64,000 nt of DNA. It comes from Membranipora membranacea. Taxonomy: Eukaryota > Bryozoa > Gymnolaemata > Cheilostomatida > Membraniporidae. Positions within the stretch are counted from its first letter, which is position 1; every line of letters starts with the position of its first letter. The stretch lies in contig OU612071.1 in the NCBI GenBank assembly GCA_914767715.1, positions 27,153,681-27,217,680 of the forward strand. Reading direction: 5' to 3'. The translations under genes and the position numbers were made by a program. Under the pieces are notes generated by a model that saw nothing but the letters and a program-made list of their open reading frames with translations, was not told where the DNA came from and ran no database searches. This document shows positions 23,741 to 34,525 of this stretch, piece by piece.

Positions 23741-24516
23741 ACAGATGTAATACAAAAAAACAAGTCACTGTAGGGTGCCAGGTAGGCAGATCTAGTGTTA
23801 TTATTCTCTTACATGGAATAAGGTCGTTCTCAGGCAAACAAATCTTCTCAACGCCCACTTCCTTTTGTTGAGGGAGAAATGCAAAGCACTGAAGATCATC
23901 AGGCTATTCACTCACTACCTGTATCAAAGATTATGAATATTGCCTGTACTATTATAGGGAAGTAACAACGCTTGTATCTTGTTTTTTAATCAAACTGTAT
24001 CATAATAGGTAGTTAAATGCTCAGCATGAGACCACTGAGATGAGAATAAGAGGTGGCTATCACTTAGTAATAACCACATCTGTCATACAGTGGTGGTTAC
24101 TAATTGTTACTAACATCCCGCTAAATAAAACAGTGTCTGGCTGAGCACTTACTGTCATACCTGTTGCTTACTGCTTGCTGTCATACAGTGATGGTTACTG
24201 ACATCAGCCTTAGTTTCTGGTTGTGTACTTAACTGTCGTAGGGCCTACTTGTCGTGCGCTGCCAATACCACAGCTAGGTATAGACCTGTGCTTATGTTTG
24301 CTTTACTTTGATCCATGTGTTCACAGTGTTGAATTTTCTAGATGTATAAATAACTGAGGCAGATGAGTCTACTACATTCCTCACAGTTTTGACAACTGTT
24401 TAATTTAGACAGATAGTTTGATGTTTTGTAGATCCCAGTAGGACTGCATGAAGGTACACTGTAGATTTAGATCTGATATTCTCAGCTGAGAACTTCTATG
24501 ATTCGACTGACTGCAG

Positions 24517-24564
24517 GTTTTATTGTAACAATTCCTGCTGGTGTATCATCCATTGACATCTTTG
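24517..24564 (+). CDS. possible short exon of an extracellular protein (phase 1-1)
   Basis: A 48-base stretch lies between ctgactgcag and a donor TTTG|GTGAGT. In the open frame it reads FIVTIPAGVSSIDIF, a beta-strand phrase of the V-x-IPaG-x-x-x-I-x-I type seen in ADAMTS spacer and Calx-beta-like modules. Both ends are phase 1, as for shuffled extracellular modules. It could join in frame with 26251-26367. The short length limits confidence. Confidence 0.3.
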
Positions 24565-24637
24565 GTGAGTTGTGAGCCTGATTTGAGCTCATATAATGCT
24601 GATGAATTTGAGTAATCTCTTAATAAACTCCCCTTAA

Positions 24638-24741
24638 ATATTCACAAGCGATGTTAGATCACTGCTGATAGGTAAGCAGTACATATATAATATTCACAAG
24701 CAATGTTAGATCACTGCTGATAGGTAAGCAGTACATATATA
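24638..24741. repeat. perfect-looking tandem duplication, ~52-bp unit
   Basis: atattcacaagc(g/a)atgttag with atcactgctgataggtaagc and agtacatatata occurs twice head to tail with one base difference. The duplication is very recent. Confidence 0.9.
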
Positions 24742-26250
24742 AAAAGGGTTAAATAATTTTTGGTCTTCAATGAGGGCTCTCAGTTGTGTATGTATGAACG
24801 GATAAAATATTCCAGGATAGAATCAAGTCTAAAGAAATCATTGTATCAGCTTTCTCCCCAATAAAACACTAAACTGCATGCCATATTTGACCAGAAAACG
24901 CTATGCATACCAAACTACACTATATCACATAGTCTGGTCCTAGCAGGTTCTATTGCGCCATCAAAGTCAAAGGTCAAAATTCCAGCAGATACCACATAAA
25001 CTGAGTTGACATGGTCATTTTAACAGTTGCTTGTGTTATTTACAGGCACAGTGGGTACCACTGTAAAGTAAGAGTTGTCCCTACTCAGTATAACGAGTCC
25101 AGTAGGAGGTGATCTGAGGTTTATCTGGATGTATTTAGGTAAGTGTATAATCCTATCACTAGAGCATAGCCACAAATCTGAGCCTTGGACGCAATTTTCA
25201 AATCCCGAATGAAACAATCTCAGTCTCACTCTTCCTTACATACTAATTTTAGTCTCGATTCAAAGGATTTGTGTTCGTCCCCGTTTGTCTTGTTGCTGTA
25301 CACTTGTAGGGTGTGTCAGGCTGCCTGTTGTGGTGCAAGCAGCAAAAAAACTGGCCACCTAGTGTCATAACGTGGTAAATCTCTAATAACATTAGGTAGT
25401 TGAATGAACTAACATGTGTCATGATTATACATACAGCAGCAAGACCGATTTATTCAAATTATTAGATTTCACTTGCATTATCTTTTGAAGTTATTCCCAA
25501 AGGTAGAGGACGACTTCCAAAGATTTTTAGCTTAGAGGAGACAGGGAGTTTGGTCCCAAACTCCTTGGAGGAGAGTTGTCTTGTTTGGTGACCTCAGGTG
25601 ACCTAGTTATGATAACAGAATGCTCAAATTGTGTTTATATTCCTGCTGTTTTGTAGGTTGAGGCACATAACAGTATTACAGTATAGTAAGATTCTTATAC
25701 TTGACGGTAAACAGAATTCTTCATCCTCCCCGTGAGACTGATCTTAAGATATAAACTGTGCATCGTTCATGGTAAGTAAACAGTAAGTGGCTCGGAGCCT
25801 CAAAATCTTACGCCAACAACCTGCACCGCCCATATCCTAATGTTATTGTCTCTGATATTGCAGTTTTCCGCCCCATTGACTTATCATGTCCTCTAACACT
25901 TATTTGTATGGAAAGGGAATGCTTCCTCACTATATAATACTGTGCTTGGGTTGATTAAACCACATGGCTGTTTTTACCTGGCACTTAATTGTCCTCAGGC
26001 TTAGACTATTGAAAGAGATGAGAATAATAGAATGATAAACTTTGATATTGCAGTTTACACACAAAATCTTTGTACAGTATTGTAGAAACTACTGTGAGTG
26101 TGTTTATATTGGAGTCCAGAGATCTGAACTTGACACAATGTAAAATTACTGGTTTAAAATAACAGATGTAATTCTCAGTTGAGGTGAATGTCTTCACTTT
26201 TCAGTGATATCAATGATATATAACACAGTAACAGTGAGCTTATTTTACAG

Positions 26251-26367
26251 CTACCGACCCATTGAGCTGTAGTATTACTGTGTTATGGATGAGAGACGCC
26301 CACAGTGGCTGTGTTGACTTGTTACTGTACAGAGTTACCCGTCACAACTCAGTAACCTCGAGTCCTG
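26251..26367 (+). CDS. possible exon of an extracellular protein (phase 1-1)
   Basis: A strong acceptor (gagcttattttacag) and a consensus donor (GTCCTG|GTGAGT) bound 117 bases that are open in one frame, TDPLSCSITVLWMRDAHSGC and on to TSSPG. Phase 1 at both ends matches the exon at 24517-24564, so the two may belong to one plus-strand gene. A further splice-bounded segment at 25040-25139 has stops in all plus frames and is therefore not joined. Family not recognised. Confidence 0.35.
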
Positions 26368-26671
26368 GTGAGTTATAAGCAGTCAGGCTAGAGACCATAT
26401 ATAGTATATGTACTCTGGTTAAACTGGTATGACTTAGACCAAGTTTGCCTGCCTTTGGAGTTGCTCCCCCTCCACTGATAAGCTGTAGTGGCATATCAGG
26501 AAAGGGGGTGCAACTGAAAGGCAGGCAAACTGGATCAATATTTTGGGGACTGAGTCTATATGTCTTCATATTACTGAAGTCATCGCATCATTGATCTTTA
26601 AGCTTATGAAATAACAATAAGGCATTTGAATGAAGCGGGACAAAGTGTAGCTTTAGACTACTGCTGCCACC

Positions 26672-26687
26672 GGGGGGGGGGGGGGGG
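26672..26687. repeat. poly(G) run, 16 G
   Basis: An uninterrupted G tract in AT-rich DNA, able to form slipped or quadruplex structures. It could also be an assembly-sensitive site. Confidence 0.9.
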
Positions 26688-26789
26688 AAGTGTGGCTATT
26701 TTATTTTGTATAAATAATGAGGCTTCAAACTCACAGTGAGCATACAAATTGCACAAGCTAGTAAAGCCGAAGTGAAGTCTTTACCGGAC

Positions 26790-27165
26790 TTTTGGTTAAA
26801 GATAATGGATGGCTTCAAAATTTAGCCATTTATTTCACTCCCGGATTTTGACACTGAGTCTTCCCCTGTTACTCCTTGGTCTTGCAAATACTCTCCCCCC
26901 AACATTAGGTGACAATGCTAAGATTTATCCCTCATTTCGGTATCTTGTAGAAATCAATCTGCACACATAACCCGCGTGGCAGAAGTAGGTTTCTGTCGTT
27001 TAAAGTAAAATTCAGGTTTGCTTAGGGTTATCCGCTCATTTGATAGTGGAGGACAACTCTATATAGCTGTTTCTTAAAGCGATTCTACGTCTAGAGACAA
27101 TAATCGTGAGTTTCTTTCTTGACGAGCTCGCACAGATGAGCCACAAAGGTGAGAAAAAGAAGCGA
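26790..27165 (+). repeat. three-copy repeat, copy A
   Basis: Shares with copy B: atttagccatttattt, ggattttgacactgagtct, acattaggtgacaatgc, tatcttgtagaaatcaatct and gcacacat, then gagtttctttcttgacgagc. It breaks off after gatgagccacaaaggtgag, just where the short conserved reading frame of copies B and C begins. Confidence 0.75.
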
Positions 27166-27540
27166 GTTCACGACGCGATACCTAGATACATAAACAGCTG
27201 TGAAATGGCAAGAATGCAAGCAAATGACCTGGAATTTGTTGTGTAGGACAATGACAGTACTTGAGGTCAGCACAGACCATAAAAGCAGCCAGATAATGAT
27301 AACAAATCATCCTAAAATTAGATTCAATCACTGGGTAGGGGTATCAATGTCACAGTTCACAAGTGGTTTTTGATGACAAACACACACAAACATAAAAATC
27401 TAGCTTGGGTTTCTGAGGTCCTGTATAAAATTTTGGCATCAATCTTGAGACTAGAGTCTCAGCTTTAATTTGGTGAGAGTTTTTTTATTGTAGGAGCATA
27501 TGCTAAGAAGTTATAGCCATTGGAATGCATAGTATATCAC

Positions 27541-28068
27541 TAATTGACAGTTTTCTGAGCTCTTATTTATGCCTCAATTTGGAGTTGTCCTCTCTCCAGT
27601 TTGGAACTTTTTACCCACGCCGCATAGGAAAAACCTGCTGAAAGAGGGTTATCTTGAAAACCGATTATGTTAGGATAAAAATGAGGTTTTATTCAGAATC
27701 CATTGACCATTGACCATTGAAAACCCTGGGAGACAGGGTTTCCAAATCATTGGAGGCTTGGAATGTTGATAAATTTTAATTTTAGTGACGAAACTCACGA
27801 AAAATTCTGCCAAATTGTCCGCAAAACAGGCAGAAAATGCCATAATTGACTATCCAAATACTAAAATTATTTCCCAAACTATGTCCATATGAGTTTTCAA
27901 TGCTGCAGATTCTGAATCAAAAATAATTTTTATCCTGTTATAAGCGGTCATCAAGATAACCCTCTTTTCAGCACGTTTTTCCTATGCAGCGTGGGTTAAA
28001 AGTACCAAACTGGAGAGAGGACAACTCCGAATTGAGGCCTAAATCAGAGCTCAGAAAACTGTCTATTA
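27541..28068. mobile_element. non-autonomous TIR element (MITE-like) with ~160-bp inverted arms
   Basis: The left arm (27541-27700) and right arm (27908-28068) are inverted copies. Both contain gacagttttctgagctct, ggagttgtcctctctccagt and aagagggttatcttga. The termini read TAATTGACAG and CTGTCTATTA. About 200 bases of unique AT-rich DNA separate the arms and no transposase frame exists. Arms this long give a strong foldback. Isolated outer-end sequence recurs at about 61815. The target-site duplication is not certain; a TA or TAAT repeat is possible. Confidence 0.78.
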
Positions 28069-28220
28069 CAAATGTTACGCAGCTTTATAGAATTGGCCAT
28101 ATCATAGATACACGCATTGACTTCACTACACCAGATAGAATCACGTTCACCAGTAGAGTGTATGGGCAAAATTAGGATTATTATCAATATGATTACTCAG
28201 AATAAAATGTAGAGCAATAC

Positions 28221-28404
28221 CTTGGAGCATGTCAATGAAAGCCTCCAAATTTGTCGTCACGACTTCCTCTTGGGCCCGTTGACTTGCGTTGTCGCTGTAT
28301 TCAACTTTGAATGCTTTGAGGACAACTGAGGGAGCGAGTGGCTTCGCTCTGGCCTTGTTCCTAAGGATGTCCGCTAGGCCATGACTACTCACCATATCCA
28401 TAAA
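28221..28404 (-). CDS. exon, unknown product
   Basis: Good borders: acceptor cctaattatttttaattttag, donor CTCCAAG|GTATTG. The 184-base exon is open and reads FMDMVSSHGLADILRNKARA, then KPLAPSVVLKAFKVEYSDNA, then SQRAQEEVVTTNLEAFIDML. It is mainly helical and charged, without a membrane segment. It lies downstream of the DUF3987-like locus at 31.9-33.7 kb on the same strand. No phase-compatible partner is proven and no family is recognised. Confidence 0.5.
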
Positions 28405-28809
28405 CTAAAATTAAAAATAATTAGGGAAATGCAATGATATCATCTACATGTACATGTATAGCCAATGAATTGATACAGGGAACAGTGCTGAATAATTATT
28501 GTATTCACTCATATAAACAGTCCTTCACATCTAATTCCTCAATCAAACTTCATCCTCTGTATGCGCAAACACAATTTGTAGAGCGGCTATTATTTGGTAT
28601 GCTTATGTATTAATTATCATATTCAAAATTTATTTCAACAAAAATCCAACAAAGAGTCAAAAGTAGGATTTGTTACGCCATAATTCAGTGTTTGCCAACC
28701 ATATATGACTATAATATGAGTAGTTTGAGTGTTCAAACAGTGTTAGTATGGGTTAGCGGCTTCACGTAGAGTGAACAATTACTTTGCACAAATGATGTAT
28801 TTACCTGTT

Positions 28810-29290
28810 TACTGGTTAAAATAATGACATAACAATTTAGCCATTTACTTCACTCCCAGATTTTGACACTGAGTCTCGAAATACCTCCCCCCCCTGACAT
28901 TAGGTGACAATGCCAAGATTTAAGCCTCATTTTTCTATCTTGTAGAAATCAATCTGCACACATCACCCTGGGTGGCAGCAAAAGGTTTTCTTTGTTTTAA
29001 GGAATTATTAGGTTTGCTAAGGGTTATCCCCTCATCAAATATTGGAGGACAACTCTGTATTGTTGATTTTCGGTTTTATGAAGTAAGACAATAATCTTGA
29101 GTTTCTATCTTGACGAGCTCTCACAGATGAGACACACGGGTGTGACTTTCAAACTTAAACCTTTTGAGCAGGCCGACCTCCATCCTAGTCCTATTTTTTG
29201 TCATTTTTTTCTCTCTCTATCAAACTTATCCCGGGTTTTTCAAGTTCAATTTTTTTTTCACACCTGAATATGTCTGGTCTGAGGTTGAAG
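28810..29290 (+). repeat. three-copy repeat, copy B
   Basis: Collinear with copy A (about 300 bases) and then with copy C through tgacgagctc, ttcaaacttaaaccttttga, catcctagtcct, atcccggg and ttcaattttt. B therefore bridges A and C, and all three derive from one longer unit. Confidence 0.75.
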
Positions 29291-29639
29291 CCATTCTATC
29301 TGGCTGGATGAGTTTGTATGAATACGCTTTGTGTGATTTGGAAACACTAACCGTTTGAGTTGTGCGCCGATTCAAACTTTCTCTATTTTTTGTATCACAC
29401 ATATAGTATTTTTTTCCCTTCACAATGGCTTTCACTGCTGAAATTTTCTATTTCACGAGTGAAGCTGTTCTTGTCGATAATTTTAGTCCACTTCCAGCTT
29501 TTTTGCGGATGCCATAAAAGAATTTCTTTCTAAACTCGATATTTGTTTGTAATCATAATACAGTAGAGAGGCTCAAATCTAGTTCGACATCAGTGCCACT
29601 CATGTGTTCTTCTCTTTATTAGCACCTCTTCTTCTTCTC

Positions 29640-29880
29640 CTAGGGCAATCACGTTCTGAGTAATACTCATAAGACAATATATTCGAGTTTCTTGCTTGAC
29701 AAGCTTGCAAAGATGAGCCACAAGGGTGGGACTTTCAAGCTTGAACCTTTTGAGCCAGCCACCATCAATCCTAGTCCTTTTTTTTATGTCAAACTAATCC
29801 TGGGTTCTATCAGGTTCAATTTTTCTTTCAACCCTGAATGTGCCTGCTCAAAAACTTTCAGATCTGCCGATGGTGGACAT
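29640..29880 (+). repeat. three-copy repeat, copy C, with an open frame
   Basis: Corresponds to the 3' part of copy B. Its frame stays open from 29692 to 29916 and includes MSHKGGTFKLEPFEPATINP. The matching frame in copy B is recognisable (TGVTFKLKPFEQADLHPSP) but stops early. This may be a decayed coding segment of the repeat rather than a host gene. Confidence 0.6.
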
Positions 29881-29916
29881 TCTGCAATTCGCCATTTTCT
29901 TTGGCGTGATGGTTAA

Positions 29917-30976
29917 TCAGAACAAACTATTTCATGTACAGCCTTGATTCATATCAGATGTAGGTCATTGTGCTGGAATGGAGGGATCGCTACTGACGTA
30001 CCTTTTGATTGCTATTTATTGAAGTCGTAACCTGTGAAGAATTGAAAATTATTAGATTGGAATTCAAAACCTATGCAGGTGAAGACATAAATTTAGAAAA
30101 GAAATACAATGTACATAAGAAATACAATGTGTTCGCAAAATGAGATGTGAAACAAGATACATAGAAAATTACGCACACAGTTTGACATGCAATAATGAGG
30201 AAACACACAGGTACACTGACGGGTTTAAACCGTTTTATACAATATTTTAACTTACAAGCTCAGCTCAGCTTTATATTGATAGTGACCTAAGACAAAATGA
30301 ATTAAATCATAAATGTAGGTCAAATAAATTGGTTGCCTGAAAGACACAAAATAGCATCCAGAATAGTGACATCAGATAAACAGATTCAGAGATAGTTACA
30401 GTCTCAATTCAGACAATTACAATACAATAATTATGTAACTAAAAATGAGAAATGAGTTAACACTTACATGATTGATGTCAATAAGATAAAATACAAGGTC
30501 GACGCTGCAGAAAGCAGGTAGCTGTAAGTATAGCCTACATTACTACGTTTGTAACTATTACTCAGATTAAATAAATTTGGGTCACCATAGGTTGACTGTT
30601 CTGGCTGACTATTCTAGAGAAACTGCCGGCGACAAAACAACTCTACGTATAAAAAATGAGCAAGCAGACTTTGACCACAAGCAGCTAAGTTTATAGCGAT
30701 AAAGTAAGAAATGCGGTTAAATATGGAGACATCTATAAGTGCCTTTGTTTGAGTGCAGTTTTGTGATAAAGACAATTTGAGGATAATAAAAAATAATGTG
30801 CTGTCCTATCCATCCTAATACAGTCATGTGCTGTAGAAATGATTCTTCCCTTGACCCCTGAACTCCAGGCCAAACCTAACCACCCTTTTACAAATCTCCC
30901 TTTTTTGCAGCATGTTTGCTACCCAAAATTTATCATATTGCAAATTAAAATACTGATTAACCACTGGTCTACTTAC
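29917..30976. other. non-coding stretch
   Basis: Nothing supported beyond a short duplicated phrase (gaaatacaatgt) at about 30100-30130. Confidence 0.4.
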
Positions 30977-31163
30977 AAACTGCTGATACTTGGTATCATC
31001 CTTTTTAAGTTGCTCGTCAAACCGCATGAGCTCCTCTGGAGATTACAGAGGGCTCTCAAAAATGTCGAGTATGTTTTTCTCGACTGCAGAGCAATTGCTA
31101 CTTTCCCCCTCTCATGGTGTCTGATTATCTTGCTGACCTTCATATCAAGGATGGTCAGCAACC
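30977..31163 (-). pseudogene. decayed exon, unknown product
   Basis: Borders are good (acceptor cattcttcttctatag, donor CAGTTT|GTAAGT). Coding sense switches frame: the 5' part reads LLTILDMKVSKIIRHHERGK and the 3' part reads SPEELMRFDEQLKKDDTKYQ, with a TAA just before it. I read it as an exon with one frameshift and one stop, in line with the pseudogene exons of the adjacent DUF3987-like locus. Whether it belongs to that gene is not shown. Confidence 0.4.
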
Positions 31164-31947
31164 CTATAGAAGAAGAATGAAAATGGTTGGGGTAACAGAA
31201 TTGAACAGCCTATATGCACTACAGTAAATGTATAGGTTTAGAAACTTGCTAGGTATAAAAATGTATGTTACAATGGTCTAATTTGTCTAAGTTGCTAATT
31301 TCACCAAAAAATGGCATACAGTAGTGTTCCTGCTTACTTACAATGGCAATGGATTTGATTTGATTGTTACCTCATGATTGTCAGTTGATACTAATATAGG
31401 AAGAAAAGGTGTGTCTTGCACAGTGTGCGTAAATTCGACTTCTGTGAGCTCCGCCCACAAGCTCTTTCAAGTTATTTCCTTCCTGTGTCTTTCACATTTT
31501 AGGACATGTGGGACGAAAGGAGAAAAATAATTCTCATCAGTTTTGAAGTTGACCACATAGTAACATTTATTCCAAATTTCAATCCCCTACTGTTATTGGT
31601 TTGCAAATAGGCGCCCTCCAAGATGCTGAATATTCATATCAGTTATCAATGAGAGAATCCAAGAATTACAAGCTGATGTAAACTGCAGGTATTGCCGAAT
31701 GCTCTCAATGATAATAACTAAAAATCCAGCATTTTAAGAGAAGGGTTCTATTTCATAACCAATAAAAGCCGGGGATTGACAATTGGAATAGGTTACTTAG
31801 TGCTAAACTTTAAACTGAAAAGAAAATGTTTATCCTCCCACCTAACATTGTTCTGCAAAGTGAAACACACAGAGGAGATAACTTCAAAGAGTTTGGGGGC
31901 TTATTGTTTCATATGTTTCAAACTGATATGTGGCATTCAATTCAATG

Positions 31948-32379
31948 TTATTGCTGCTTTTTTGGAGACTTGGTTTGACGCTCGAGGCTCGCTGCCCGCT
32001 TTCTAGGGGATGAGGCGAGTGTCATTAAAAGGTCATTGTTGTCAAGAAACTCTACTGCATCCTTACTTAGGCCCCTTGGGTGTACGGCAGGAATAGAGTA
32101 TGTCACGCTTCTTTTTGTAGCACCGGAGGCTAGCTTGCCTATCCCGGTGCTACATAACTTTGCCAAGAAGGCCTTAGCAACGATGATAGAGTATTTGCTT
32201 TTATCTTCCGGGTTTGGAGGGCATTTCTTTGCCGTGAGTACCTGGGAGCTTGAAAACTCCATTGGGCTGCTGGTGTTAGGGCGAGTCAGGAGGCGTTTGA
32301 TGGCATCTCCAGTAGATTAAAAAAACTCACGATCATCCATACTAGCGAATGGTCCGTGACTCTGGTCGATGTCAACACC
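31948..32379 (-). pseudogene. DUF3987-like gene copy A, terminal exon (winged-helix-like)
   Basis: Acceptor ttaaatttcag at its upstream border; open to a TAA at 31948-31950 apart from one premature TAA after DDREFF. Its layout parallels the terminal exon of copy B at 38551-38874: a short acidic lead (GVDIDQSHGPFASMDD / MDLDSMFNEKDIMADP), a KRLL / VRLF block, a helical A-x-x-FLAKLCSTGIGKL stretch against WLVHLGFGMM, and KRSV against RRSV. The C terminus is basic (SPRKRAASLERQTKSPKKQQ), suggesting nuclear localisation. Phase 0 matches the exon at 32815. Because of the stops here and upstream I call it a pseudogene. Confidence 0.55.
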
Positions 32380-32519
32380 CTGAAATTTAAAATTAGCCAA
32401 TTTTAAAACCTATAACTTGCACCCAAGAAAAAGATTGCCAACCTCTGTTATAAACGATATAATTTCCAAGTCTTTCGTAACAGAGCTCATTTCCTTGGGC
32501 CGGCATAAAAGCATGCTAC

Positions 32520-32615
32520 ATTATTCTATAGCTAATCGAAATCATTACAAGCTCTAACCCGATGCAGGAGAGGCGTTTGCTACCAACTATAACAGAATCG
32601 AAGATCACTTTATTC
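32520..32615 (+). pseudogene. inverted partial copy of exon A1
   Basis: About 90 bases on the plus strand match exon 33521-33712 of the minus strand: cattacaagctctaacccga, gatgcaggagaggcgtttgc and taccaactataac with few changes. A TCA to TAA change gives a stop before PDAGE. It is an inverted exon duplicate lying inside the intron between exons A2 and A3. Confidence 0.7.
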
Positions 32616-32814
32616 TAAATAAAAATTGTAGAGCAGGCCAGTTGCTCTGTGCATTGTGCTCAACTAAGTTCCAGAATGCATAGGTTTCAATCTTGAAGTT
32701 CTAGGAAAAGTCAATTCCTAATATTGTGACTTATAGTGAAGAAAGTCATCAGCCTCTCATTCAGTCTGAGTCACTTAATTCAGATGGTAGCGCTCTCTAA
32801 ACAGTTACACTTAC

Positions 32815-33000
32815 AGCACTCTCTTTACTGGCTACACTTGCTTCAGTGCTTTCCACCATGAGCTCTTTGAAGGAATTGTAGTACGTTGTGTATTTTAAGG
32901 CACTCTCCAAGGTCTCTTTAGAAATCTCTCGGCGACCGGTAACATCGTCTGCAGCATTCTTCATAGACTGTATAACCATCGCGAGTCTCAGTTATTGACC
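32815..33000 (-). pseudogene. DUF3987-like gene copy A, middle exon with a premature stop
   Basis: Acceptor ttcttttggag, donor GAGAGTGCT|GTAAGT, phase 0 at both ends. It begins GQ-stop-LRLAMVIQSMKNAADD and continues EISKETLESALKYTTYYNSF. The open paralogue at 40757-40936 has GQVLRLAMVLKAAKNAVNKP at the same place, so a Val codon position became TAA here. The K-x-x-Gq-x-x-RLA block followed by a helix with an Ile-x-x-Glu-x-hydrophobic-Glu-x-Ala pattern is what I recall for the C-terminal half of DUF3987 proteins. Confidence 0.6.
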
Positions 33001-33520
33001 CTCCAAAAGAATACTTTTGTAAAACAGATGCAATCGATAATGGTACGAGTATTTGGAGTATTTTCTGATGCCCGCTAGGTCTTATTCAGATTTGAATAGA
33101 CCTTGATGTCTAATGTATACAAGTGAAGTATTGAATTTTGGCCTAATCGTCATAATTGAAAAGTATATAATCTGAGAAAGGATCTGAACCAGGCATGGTC
33201 ACAGCAATCTTGAACAAGGTAGAGATTAGCTGTTTCCTAAGCTCAAAACCTCGAAACATTAGGCTGAGGTCGGACTGACAAAGCATGCCAAAGTTTTCCA
33301 GTAGAGCGCAGAAAGGGCTAACATAGCGAAATCTTGAACTATTCTGCCTGTAAACAAGGTTTTTATTATACACCACTACCACCATCACCTACTGGTGTAC
33401 GATCATTGCTCTCAGGGTCTAGCCTGAGAGACAGAAACTTTTGGGAGAAGAAAACTTGTAATCAACAACGTGCGAGCTCAGTATTATACTCAAGGCTGAC
33501 TTGTTGAGCATGCCAACTAC

Positions 33521-33712
33521 TGCTTTTTTCTTCATGTGGCCTTGATAGCCTTGGCTTCCTAAGGATTCTATGTGATCTTCGATTTCGTTATAGTTGGTAG
33601 CAAACACCTCTCCTGCATCGGGTGAGAGCTTGTACTGATTGCTATTAGACTTTTGATGTTCTTCATGTATGGCTCCAAATAACTTGGCCAGCGTGATTCC
33701 ATTATCTACAAT
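33521..33712 (-). pseudogene. DUF3987-like gene copy A, upstream exon
   Basis: Exactly 64 codons between acceptor cctgttacaatag and donor AAAGCA|GTAGTT. It reads IVDNGITLAKLFGAIHEEHQ, then YKLSPDAGEVFATNYNEIED, then a final GYQGHMKKKA. Joined in phase, the end runs into GQ-stop-LRLAMV, giving the KaxGQxLRLA arrangement of the family. The hydrophobic-x-Leu-Ser-Pro-x-Ala start also fits recalled DUF3987 proteins. This exon itself is open, and the disabling lesions lie in the next two. Earlier exons were not found. Confidence 0.55.
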
Positions 33713-34525
33713 CTATTGTAACAGGAGAAAAGTCAAACCATAGTAATATATTATTATGTATCATAGGTCTTGAATTTTGAATTGTGTGAGACTGAGTGAA
33801 AATAGCCAAATGCTAAACAGAAAGAAATACAACTGCAGCAACAGCATAATTAGGTAATTACCATGGCCGAAAGGAACTCAGCTCACATAACATATAGCAA
33901 TATATATAGATACATTACTGGGGCAAGTTCGAGGATAGGCCAGCAATATGAGAGCTGATTATGTACAAACATCTGATATCCAACTTTCATTTCAACATAC
34001 TTGCGGTAAAATGCCTATTTACTTATTTAACTACTCACCCTTCCACCGATATCCTCGAATATCTTTCACTTTACAACACAGCACCCGTGCCTGTCTAACA
34101 GACCATCGACATCTCCTTTCATCAGCCTGTCAATCAGCAGCTCTGGTTGGAGGTATCCTGTAATTTCCATTAACATTTATTGTGGTAAGTTTGACAGTTA
34201 GCTGTCAGCACAGGTGGTAAAAATCAGCCTTGGAAGGTATTATAAGGTATCATTTGTAGTTTCAGTTATAAAGTTATAGTAAAATAGTACACTTGAGGCA
34301 TGACTTTGCTGAACTCTGCTGTCGAAATCGACCACAATGAATTCATGAGGTAGGTGCAGTGATGCCTCTTTTCAGAACTCCCTATAGTAAATTTCCATTG
34401 CGAGTTTCGAAAAATGACGCCTTATAAGATAGTCTACAATTCTTTAGCAAATTCCACAAACTTTGTGGATTTTGCTGTAAATTCTGTGAGGGAGAATCAT
34501 CATAAAACATTCATCGGGAGGAAAA

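Noticed and set aside
25020-25229. Minus-strand extracellular exon (SPPTGLVILSRDNSYFTVVP)
   Set aside because: The frame looks protein-like, but the strong splice signals here are on the plus strand, where all frames have stops. Direction cannot be settled, so it is not annotated as a gene.
33143-33388. Minus-strand ORF between exons A1 and A2 of the DUF3987-like locus
   Set aside because: Competing frames both look partly coding, with stops and no donor in phase; joining it would break the clean A1-A2 phase match.
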